Shown in pieces: positions 1 to 5,395 of a stretch of 32,998 nt of DNA. The notes under the pieces are model-generated. The model did no database searches, was not told where the DNA came from, and saw only the letters and a program-made list of their open reading frames with translations. Position 1 is the stretch's first letter, and every line of letters starts with the position of its first letter. The position numbers and the translations under genes are program-made. The stretch is from the NCBI GenBank assembly GCA_910588615.1, contig CAJUOI010000023.1, forward strand, positions 1 through 32,998, read 5' to 3'. Source of the DNA: an uncultured Christensenellaceae bacterium (GTDB lineage: Bacteria > Bacillota > Clostridia > Christensenellales > Borkfalkiaceae).

Positions 1-144
1 TCGTTTGCGAACAACGTCCCGTTTCGCAACACTTAACGCGCCTTGGCTACTCTTCGTAACTCATTATACGCGAACGGCGAAAAAAAAGCAAGAAAATCAC
101 GCCGCTTTTACATAGAAATTTGTGAAATTAACGATACTTTCGTT

Positions 145-834
145 ATGGTACTCGTAACTATCCGCACGGCGGTCATATTTATCGTGCTGCTTGTAATCAT
201 GCGCCTCATGGGCAAACGGCAAATCGGCGAAATGCAGCCGTTCGAGCTCGTTATCACCCTACTCATCGCAGAGCTTGCGTGTATCCCCATGGCGGACGTC
301 TCCATTCCCCTTTTGTACGGCATTATTTCCGTGCTCACGATTTTCGTGCTGCACGAAATCATGACCCTGCTCGATTTGAAAATCAAGCCCCTGAAATCGT
401 TTATCAGCGGCAAGCCGAGCGTCGTAGTCAACAAAAACGGCATCGACGACTATCAGTTAAAGCGCAACAACCTCGACGTTTCCGATTTGATCGAGTCGCT
501 CCGCACGGCGGGCTACTTTTCGCTGGACGCAGTAGACTACGCCCTGTACGAGGCAAACGGCACCTTTTCCGCCCTGCCGCGGCAGGATTACGAGGAGTTG
601 CAGACTTCTCTGCCCCTCGTCGTCATCGACAACGGAAAATACGACAAGAAGAATCTGGAAATCACAGGTCTCGAACAATCCTTTTTCGACGGCATCTTAA
701 AGGAACAGGGCGTTAAACGGGTGAAGGACGTGCTCGTTTTAACGGCGGACGGAACGGGAAAGATTTATCTGCAATCGAAAAAACAAAAATACGTTACGTT
801 CCGCACGGAGTATCCGGGAGGGAAAACGTGGTAA
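145..834 (+). CDS. DUF421 (YetF-like) membrane protein
   Basis: A 229-residue protein of the DUF421/YetF family. Two or three hydrophobic helices fill about residues 1-75, and a soluble alpha/beta domain follows. Family hallmarks visible are RLMGKRQIGEMQPFELV after the first helix and the ALPRQDYEEL / LPLVVIDNG stretch in the soluble part. I chose the ATG at 145 because the first membrane helix starts right there, as in the family. A TTG at 43 is in frame but would add a basic, non-family N-terminus. Neither start has a convincing ribosome binding site. The stop overlaps the start of the DUF4363 gene, so the two are probably coupled. Relatives of YetF occur in the spore inner membrane of Bacillus. 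A spore role here is inference, supported only loosely by spo0A nearby. Confidence 0.85.
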   Translation: MVLVTIRTAVIFIVLLVIMRLMGKRQIGEMQPFELVITLLIAELACIPMADVSIPLLYGIISVLTIFVLHEIMTLLDLKIKPLKSFISGKPSVVVNKNGIDDYQLKRNNLDVSDLIESLRTAGYFSLDAVDYALYEANGTFSALPRQDYEELQTSLPLVVIDNGKYDKKNLEITGLEQSFFDGILKEQGVKRVKDVLVLTADGTGKIYLQSKKQKYVTFRTEYPGGKTW

Positions 835-1205
835 AATCGCTGACCGCAATTCTCATATCCATCGCGCTTTTGATCGGCGCGGCGATCTTCGAATGGAGAT
901 TCGTAGACAAACAGTTCGAAAGCTTCGAAGAGGAGCTGGAAACACTGTACGAAAAAACGGAAAACGAAACGGCGTCCGCCGCCGACGCGAAATCCGTGCA
1001 GACGTCGTGGGAGACGCGCAAGGAAAAGCTACACGTCTGGATCCCGCACAACGACATTTCGCGCATCGACGAATATATGGCGGAAACGGTAAGGCTTGTC
1101 GGCAGAAAGGAGTACGATCTGGCGCTTGCCAAACTGGAAATCTTACTGCACCTCACAGAGTGTCTTCCCAACACCTACAGCCCCGCCATCGAAAATATTC
1201 TGTAA
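828..1205 (+). CDS. DUF4363 family protein
   Basis: A 125-residue protein with one N-terminal membrane helix (about residues 4-20), then an acidic, helical extracytoplasmic part. It ends with a conserved-looking helix containing LALAKLEILLHLTECLP. It starts at GTG 828 and overlaps the last codons of the DUF421 gene by 7 bases, which indicates translational coupling. DUF4363 proteins are commonly found directly downstream of DUF421 proteins in Firmicutes, and that pairing is the main support for the call. The biochemical function is unknown. The two proteins probably form a membrane complex. Confidence 0.75.
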   Translation: MVKSLTAILISIALLIGAAIFEWRFVDKQFESFEEELETLYEKTENETASAADAKSVQTSWETRKEKLHVWIPHNDISRIDEYMAETVRLVGRKEYDLALAKLEILLHLTECLPNTYSPAIENIL

Positions 1206-1257
1206 AGTTCCCGCGCTCCGAATGACAGTGAGCGCCGTCATTCCGCCCATATCCTTT

Positions 1258-1290
1258 TGTCATTCCGAACGCAGTAAGAAATCTTGTCCG
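1258..1290. repeat. REP-like dispersed repeat (copy 1)
   Basis: The stretch reading GTCATTCCGAACGCAG then TAAGAAATCTTG closely resembles the arms of the inverted element at 3717-3829. Shorter pieces of the same core (GTCATTCCG, and its complement CGAATGAC) lie just upstream at about 1216-1245. This is the pattern of REP-type intergenic elements. Together with the hairpin at 1301-1335 it fills the 171-bp gap between DUF4363 and spo0A. Confidence 0.5.
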
Positions 1291-1300
1291 CCAACGCATA

Positions 1301-1335
1301 CGGCTGAGCCGCCCCAAACAGGGGCGGCTCAGCCG
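1301..1335. terminator. Perfect 15-bp hairpin between convergent genes
   Basis: The arms CGGCTGAGCCGCCCC and GGGGCGGCTCAGCCG pair perfectly around an AAACA loop. It lies between the ends of the convergent DUF4363 (+) and spo0A (-) genes. A bidirectional terminator is therefore the simplest reading, but neither side has a clear T run. Confidence 0.5.
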
Positions 1336-1376
1336 TAGCTCCGCACGCATTTATCCCCAAAAGAGATGCGTGAACT

Positions 1377-2123
1377 TTACGTCATATCGTCAAGCAACAG
1401 CTTGTCCGCAACGAGGGCGATAAACTCGCTGTTCGTCGGTTTTTCCGTACCGAGGTACACCCGCGCGCCGAAAATAGAATTGATCGCGTCGATGCGCCCG
1501 CGGTTCCAAGCCACCTCGATGGCGTGCCGTATCGCGCGCTCCACCTTGCTGGCGCTCGTTTCGTAGCGCTCCCCGATTTTCGGATACAGCACCTTCGTTA
1601 CGTTGTTGATAACGTGCGGATCATCCACCGCCATTTTTATGCCTTCCCTCAGATAGCGGTATCCCTTGATATGCGGCGGAATCCCGATCGAGATAAAGAT
1701 ATTGCTGATTCTCTCCTCCACCGAATTCATGCGCCTGCGCTCGACCAATTTTCCCTCGCCGCCGCCCTGCGCAACGAGCTCTTTCAGCCGCTCCGCGACG
1801 ACGTTCGCACCCACGGGTTTCACGAAATAGTACTTTGCGCCCGCAGACATGATGCGGTTGATCATCTCGTCGTCCGAAACGTTGCCGAACGCTACCGTTT
1901 CCGTTTTGATCTTCCGCTTTTTCATCTCTTCCATCAGGGTAAGCCCATCGATATTTTTAAGCAGCAAGCTTACCGCCATTGCCGCGGGCGTTTCGCGCTC
2001 TGCGATTTTCAGCCCCTCTTCCCCGTCGTCCGTAACGCCGCAGATGTCGAAATCCGTGCGCAACAATTGTGCCAGCTCTGCCGAAAATTCTGCATTTGTA
2101 TCGAGAATCAACAACTTTTTCAT
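1377..2123 (-). CDS. spo0A: Spo0A sporulation response regulator with degenerate receiver
   Basis: A 248-residue Spo0A homologue. The C-terminal DNA-binding domain (about residues 135-248) is very well conserved: GIPPHIKGYRYLREGI, KVLYPKIGERY, the recognition-helix region KVERAIRHAIEVAWNRG, and KPTNSEFIALVADKL. The N-terminal receiver keeps its overall length, one acidic-pocket Asp (D8) and the KP motif. The phosphoacceptor Asp is replaced by Ser52, aligning AVSLLLKNIDG with the Bacillus VLDIIMPHLDG. The second acidic-pocket Asp is Thr9 and the conserved Thr/Ser position appears to be Gly. Canonical Spo0A is activated by phosphorylation on that Asp, so this protein probably works phosphate-independently or is a paralogue. 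RBS GGAG lies 7 bases before ATG 2123. Confidence 0.93.
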   Translation of the reverse strand: MKKLLILDTNAEFSAELAQLLRTDFDICGVTDDGEEGLKIAERETPAAMAVSLLLKNIDGLTLMEEMKKRKIKTETVAFGNVSDDEMINRIMSAGAKYYFVKPVGANVVAERLKELVAQGGGEGKLVERRRMNSVEERISNIFISIGIPPHIKGYRYLREGIKMAVDDPHVINNVTKVLYPKIGERYETSASKVERAIRHAIEVAWNRGRIDAINSIFGARVYLGTEKPTNSEFIALVADKLLLDDMT

Positions 2124-2199
2124 TTCAATGCTCCTAACAAATAAGATTTACCCGCACCGAAAACCCGCCGCTTGGGGCACGGTCAACTTTTGTATGAGC

Positions 2200-2228
2200 A
2201 TTATAAAACACGGATAAAATAAAATCAA
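2200..2228 (-). promoter_or_regulatory. spo0A promoter
   Basis: TTGATT, a 17-base spacer and TATAAT are read on the minus strand. The start point is predicted near 2193, giving a leader of about 70 bases before the spo0A ATG. Confidence 0.7.
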
Positions 2229-2289
2229 GCGATTTTATTTACATAATTCTATTTTATTTTTAATTATTTTATATTTTTTTATCAAAATT

Positions 2290-2296
2290 TGTCGAA
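2290..2296. promoter_or_regulatory. Consensus Spo0A box upstream of spo0A
   Basis: TGTCGAA within TTTGTCGAAAA matches the 0A-box consensus 7 of 7. It sits about 60 bp upstream of the spo0A -35 element, in the AT-rich 220-bp gap between spo0A and the helicase gene. The position suits autoregulation. A chance match is possible because the site is only 7 bp. Confidence 0.45.
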
Positions 2297-2345
2297 AATG
2301 ATTTTATTACCTGTTTTCCGCCCCGAAATAGAGCGAAAAATATCG

Positions 2346-3599
2346 TTACCGCAAGATCAGCAATCGCTTTTTCGCCCGCGTGATCGCAGTGTACAGCCAG
2401 CGGGCGGAATCCTCGAAATATCGGCTTTCGTCTATCACGATGACGAAATCGTATTCCGAGCCCTGCGCCTTGTGGCAAGTAACGGCGTAGGCGAACTCGA
2501 AGCGGCAGACGGTGTCCTCGCGCCTGACCTTCTGCCTGCGAAGCGCCGCAAAGTTGTTCTCATGCACAAGTGTGCCGTCCTGCAACTGACACGCCTTGTT
2601 GCCGTAACCGTGGCGATACTGCCCGTCGAGAAAAATGCCCGCGTCGAAGGGCAAGTCCTCGGTTATTTTATCGGTAAAATCCGCCTTGAAATCGAGTTGT
2701 CCCAGCCCGTCCTCGCCCTCGCGCACGCGGTAACACGTTCCGATTATGCCGTTGACGAGATGAAACTCGCCCTTCTCGTCCAACGTCTTGCTCCAATCGT
2801 TGAGGGTGCAAATGAGCTTTTCACCGTCCAAGGGAAGCCGCGCCTCCGCGGGAATACCGAGATAGGAACGGATTTCCCGATTCAGAATCGCCCGCGTGCG
2901 GTTGGTGCCCGCAATGATCTGGTCGGCTTCGAGAAAGAGCTTCCTGCGCACGGCGGCGCTCAACGAGCAGCGCGGCAGAACGGAAACGCCGTCGCCGTAA
3001 TCGCCGTACCCGATCGCCTCGCCCGCACGCGCCTTTTGCGCCAGGCGCACGATGGGGTTGCCCGCCTCCTGCCGCACGATCTGCGTCAACGTTGCGCAGG
3101 GCATACTCAGCAGCGTGTTCGTTCCGCCCACGGGCGGCAACTGCGCGGGATCGCCCGAAAACAGACACTTTACCCCGAACGACAGCAAGTCGCGCAGCAC
3201 CTCGTCCGAAACCATCGAAGTTTCGTCCACGACGATCAGCTTGATTTCGTCGTCGATTTTTTCCTTTTTGGAAAAGCGAAGAAATCGTTCGGAAATCACT
3301 TCGCCGTTCTCGTCGACTTCGACGTCCTCCTCGCGCACGTATATTAAGGAATGCACCGTGCTCGCGGGCGTGCCGCCGCGCAGCAGCACCGAAGCCGCCT
3401 TCCCCGTAGGCGCAACGAAAACCGCGCTCTTGCCCGGCACCAGCCCGAGCTTTCGCACGGTATGATCTATCAGGAAAGTTTTCCCCGTTCCCGCGTAGCC
3501 GCAAAGCACGAAAATCTGCGTGCCGAGGTTGTGATACCACTCCTCGATCAGCTCTTCCGCCTCTTTTTGCTCGTCCGTCAGCGTCATCGGTAATTCCAT
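2346..3599 (-). CDS. RecD/Dda-like superfamily 1 DNA helicase
   Basis: A 417-residue SF1 helicase of the RecD2/Dda type, ATP-driven and acting on DNA. In order it has Walker A GYAGTGKT (residues 34-41), motif Ia VAPTGKAA, Walker B VVDETSM, motif III GDPAQLPPV, and the C-terminal UvrD_C_2 region with CHKAQGSEYDFVIV and WLYTAITRAKKRLLIL. It lacks the long N-terminal extension of full RecD2, which places it closer to short phage-Dda-like helicases. Start choice is uncertain. ATG 3599 coincides with the predicted transcription start (leaderless), while in-frame ATG 3587 (MTLTDEQKEA) matches where family proteins usually begin. The cellular role (repair, replication restart) cannot be told from sequence. 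Confidence 0.88.
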   Translation of the reverse strand: MELPMTLTDEQKEAEELIEEWYHNLGTQIFVLCGYAGTGKTFLIDHTVRKLGLVPGKSAVFVAPTGKAASVLLRGGTPASTVHSLIYVREEDVEVDENGEVISERFLRFSKKEKIDDEIKLIVVDETSMVSDEVLRDLLSFGVKCLFSGDPAQLPPVGGTNTLLSMPCATLTQIVRQEAGNPIVRLAQKARAGEAIGYGDYGDGVSVLPRCSLSAAVRRKLFLEADQIIAGTNRTRAILNREIRSYLGIPAEARLPLDGEKLICTLNDWSKTLDEKGEFHLVNGIIGTCYRVREGEDGLGQLDFKADFTDKITEDLPFDAGIFLDGQYRHGYGNKACQLQDGTLVHENNFAALRRQKVRREDTVCRFEFAYAVTCHKAQGSEYDFVIVIDESRYFEDSARWLYTAITRAKKRLLILR

Positions 3600-3605
3600 A
3601 CCACG

Positions 3606-3634
3606 AGTATAACACGTTTAAGCATAAATGGCAA
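3606..3634 (-). promoter_or_regulatory. Helicase promoter abutting the start codon
   Basis: TTGCCA, a 17-base spacer and TATACT on the minus strand. The predicted start point falls at about 3599, on the first ATG of the helicase gene. The mRNA would be leaderless for that ATG, or have a leader of about 12 bases for ATG 3587. Confidence 0.7.
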
Positions 3635-3716
3635 ACGTTTGTTTAATATTTTTTGAAAAATATTCCTGACCGCCTCCTCCTGCGTAACATTATAGCGTGT
3701 CTGTCTCGTCGTTCCT

Positions 3717-3829
3717 GTCATTCTGATGCGCAGCAGAAGAATCCCACGAAGCGAAGCATGACTAGTTCCTAACGGCGACACGAGTACACCGCCCGCCTCA
3801 TGGGATGCTTCACATTCGTTCGGCATAAC
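3717..3829. repeat. REPIN-like inverted pair of REP elements
   Basis: The left arm 3717-3746 (begins GTCATTCTGATGCGC, ends AATCCCA) and the right arm 3801-3829 (begins TGGGATGCTTC, ends GCATAAC) are imperfect inverted copies separated by about 54 bp. The arms resemble the element at 1258-1290. With the helicase promoter and the terminator at 3889 this accounts for the 317-bp gap between the helicase and SHOCT genes. Confidence 0.5.
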
Positions 3830-3888
3830 AGATAAATCACGCCTCTTCTCCTTACCTTCTGCGGGGACGCAACGGGGCTTTGTTCCGT

Positions 3889-3907
3889 AAAAAAACGGGT
3901 TGCCCCG
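3889..3907 (-). terminator. Terminator after the SHOCT gene
   Basis: On the minus strand, CGGG-GCAA-CCCG is followed by seven T residues, directly after the stop at 3917. The loop is a GNRA-type tetraloop. Flanking GGGGC/GCCCC repeats could form a larger alternative fold. Confidence 0.7.
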
Positions 3908-3916
3908 CTTTTTCCT

Positions 3917-4375
3917 TTATTCTTCATTCTCGCCTTTTATAATCTTCAACAGTTCTTCTTTTCGCGCTTCATACTCCTTGGGCGTAATATCTCCCAAATC
4001 CAACCGTTGTTGAAGACTCCTCAATTCTTCGTTTGCTTCGGCATTTTTTTGCAAATCGATCGGTTTGCGCGATTTTCCGCCAACTCTCAGCAACAAATCC
4101 CCGTCCTGCAAATATTCCGCAAAGTAATCATTTTCTTTTTCGTAAAGCTTATTGCGAATCATCTTAACGTCGCAGAAAAAAGAAAGAATCAGGCGAAGAA
4201 ATACCCATAATACCCAAACGGAAAACCAACCGACGGGAATCAGAAAAACAAACGCCCAATGCAATTCGATCATTCCGTAAATGCTGACCGCAAACACTCC
4301 CACCGACAAAAACCCAATCAACACGACACAAATAATCCGCGCGATCAATAAAACCTTGTCGTATTTTTGCAACAT
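3917..4375 (-). CDS. Membrane protein with C-terminal SHOCT domain
   Basis: A 152-residue protein. Two membrane helices occupy about residues 9-32 and 38-66 (VLLIARIICVVLIGFLSV; FVFLIPVGWFSVWVLWVFL). A soluble part follows and ends in a SHOCT-like helical hairpin with LQQRLDLGDITPKEYEARK. SHOCT is a short C-terminal oligomerisation domain found on otherwise unrelated proteins, so it gives no function. RBS GGAGGG lies before ATG 4375. The 5' leader is a near copy of that of the next gene upstream (4478-5119), so the two may have spread together. A terminator follows at 3889-3907. Confidence 0.65.
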   Translation of the reverse strand: MLQKYDKVLLIARIICVVLIGFLSVGVFAVSIYGMIELHWAFVFLIPVGWFSVWVLWVFLRLILSFFCDVKMIRNKLYEKENDYFAEYLQDGDLLLRVGGKSRKPIDLQKNAEANEELRSLQQRLDLGDITPKEYEARKEELLKIIKGENEE

Positions 4376-4382
4376 ACATACC

Positions 4383-4430
4383 CTCCAAAAAAATTTTATT
4401 TTTGGGACAATAAAAATAAAAAAGTGTGCT
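4383..4430 (-). repeat. Shared leader repeat, copy A
   Basis: On the minus strand this runs AGCACACTTTTTT, an AT stretch ending ATTGTCCC, then AAAATAAAATTTTTTTGGAG, directly before the SHOCT gene start. It matches 5127-5169 with a few substitutions and a 3-base gap. GGGACA/TGTCCC at 4404-4409 and 4430-4435 can pair. The hairpin that precedes the T run in copy B is not intact here. Confidence 0.6.
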
Positions 4431-4477
4431 GTCCCGCTTTAAGCATTCTGCCGCTTTAAATAAAACCTCTAAAACTG

Positions 4478-5119
4478 TTATTCTTCATTTTCAAACATTG
4501 ATATTATGTAAAACTCATTTGCTCTTTCGTCATTTCGCGCATCAATGCCAAATTTACTTTTTAATTCAAACTTTATGTTCTTTATAATGTTGTCCTTTTG
4601 TGTTTTATTGCCCGCTTGATCATATTTTTCTTTAAAACTCATGATACAATCATGAATTCCCTTTTCGCGAGACTCTTTTTCGTCTGCCATTGCCTTCTGA
4701 AAATCATTAAAAATTCTATCAATTTCCTTCATCGCTAAATCAAATTCTTCAGCGTTTAACAGATTGTCTTCTTTATAATTCACATTAAAATCTAATCCAT
4801 ATAATTTTAATGAATCATAATCCTCGCAATCAATAAGTTCACATAATTTTGACGTGAGATGCTCAGAAATATAATTAAAAAAAGCATTTTTATCCTCTGA
4901 TGTCAACCCCAAGTCATTTATATATGCATTTACCAAAGATTCTAAATTATGAAATACTTCTTCCGTGCCACTCACTTTCATTTCAATATACCCAACAATT
5001 TTTGCAAGTTTAAAAAAATCTTCAAGGTTTGACAACCGAAATTGTTCAATATCCGGAGATAATTTTAGTTCATAAAACTTAACGTCAGGATAGCGTTTTT
5101 TCAACTCTTCAATTTTCAT
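4478..5119 (-). CDS. Hypothetical AT-rich protein
   Basis: I do not recognise this 213-residue protein. It is soluble, charged and mostly helical (long runs such as FDLAMKEIDRIFNDFQKAM), with no signal peptide or membrane helix. The coding sequence is much richer in A and T than ileS or spo0A around it, which suggests acquired DNA. I chose ATG 5119 because GGAG stands 7 bases upstream. A longer reading from TTG 5221 would run through the leader hairpins and is unlikely. The gene follows a strong promoter, a structured leader and an intrinsic terminator, so its expression is probably controlled by read-through. Confidence 0.6.
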   Translation of the reverse strand: MKIEELKKRYPDVKFYELKLSPDIEQFRLSNLEDFFKLAKIVGYIEMKVSGTEEVFHNLESLVNAYINDLGLTSEDKNAFFNYISEHLTSKLCELIDCEDYDSLKLYGLDFNVNYKEDNLLNAEEFDLAMKEIDRIFNDFQKAMADEKESREKGIHDCIMSFKEKYDQAGNKTQKDNIIKNIKFELKSKFGIDARNDERANEFYIISMFENEE

Positions 5120-5126
5120 TTGTTTT

Positions 5127-5169
5127 CTCCAAAAAAATTTTATTTTCGGGGCAATAAAAAAAGTGTGCT
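5127..5169 (-). repeat. Shared leader repeat, copy B
   Basis: Copy of 4383-4430, ending at the RBS of the hypothetical gene. Here the AGCACAC at its 5' edge forms the 3' arm of an intact intrinsic terminator (5156-5186). Confidence 0.6.
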
Positions 5170-5186
5170 CCAAACAGGAGGCACAC
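5156..5186 (-). terminator. Intrinsic terminator/attenuator in the leader
   Basis: On the minus strand GTGTGCCTCC, loop TGTTT, then GGAGCACAC (one bulged base), then seven T residues. It sits between the promoter at 5305-5333 and the gene starting at 5119. It would either end a short RNA or attenuate the gene. Confidence 0.7.
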
Positions 5187-5298
5187 CCCGAAACAGTAAC
5201 CGCCTGATTGCTGCGACACAACTTTCCGATACGAGGAAAATAGACGGTACAAATTTCGCTTTGTACGCCTCGTATCGTTAACTATAAAGTTGTGTCGC
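5156..5298 (-). ncRNA. Candidate structured leader or small RNA
   Basis: A predicted RNA of about 143 bases, from the strong promoter at 5305-5333 to the terminator at 5156-5186. Its 5' end is a nested inverted repeat with three paired tiers. 5212-5225 pairs with 5286-5299 (14 bp, perfect; the terminal pair at 5212/5299 lies at the edge of the predicted start). 5227-5235 pairs with 5269-5277 (9 bp). 5247-5253 pairs with 5260-5266 (7 bp). The RNA would start essentially at the base of this hairpin. It matches no riboswitch class I can name. It could be a standalone small RNA, an attenuating leader, or a folded mobile-element remnant. Confidence 0.5.
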
Positions 5299-5304
5299 AC
5301 GATA

Positions 5305-5333
5305 ATCATAACATACCGTAAAAAAATTGTCAA
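5305..5333 (-). promoter_or_regulatory. Strong promoter of the structured leader
   Basis: TTGACA, a 17-base spacer and TATGAT on the minus strand. The predicted start point is near 5298, at the outer edge of the nested hairpin. Confidence 0.75.
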
Positions 5334-5350
5334 GCGGTAGCGCAAAAATC

Positions 5351-5378
5351 GAAAAAGAAAAAGAGCGGTCGCCCGCCC
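5351..5378 (-). terminator. ileS terminator
   Basis: On the minus strand GGGCGG, loop GCGA, CCGCTC, then a T-rich tail TTTTTCTTTTTC. It begins 17 bases after the ileS stop codon. Confidence 0.85.
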
Positions 5379-5395
5379 TTTTCTTTAAAATCAGT

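Noticed and set aside
2289..3347. A 352-codon open frame on the + strand
   Set aside because: Antisense to the helicase, whose motifs are unmistakable.
5212..5299. Integron attC site
   Set aside because: The outer hairpin suggested one, but the required GTTRRRY/RYYYAAC boxes do not fit and there is no cassette-like neighbour or integrase.
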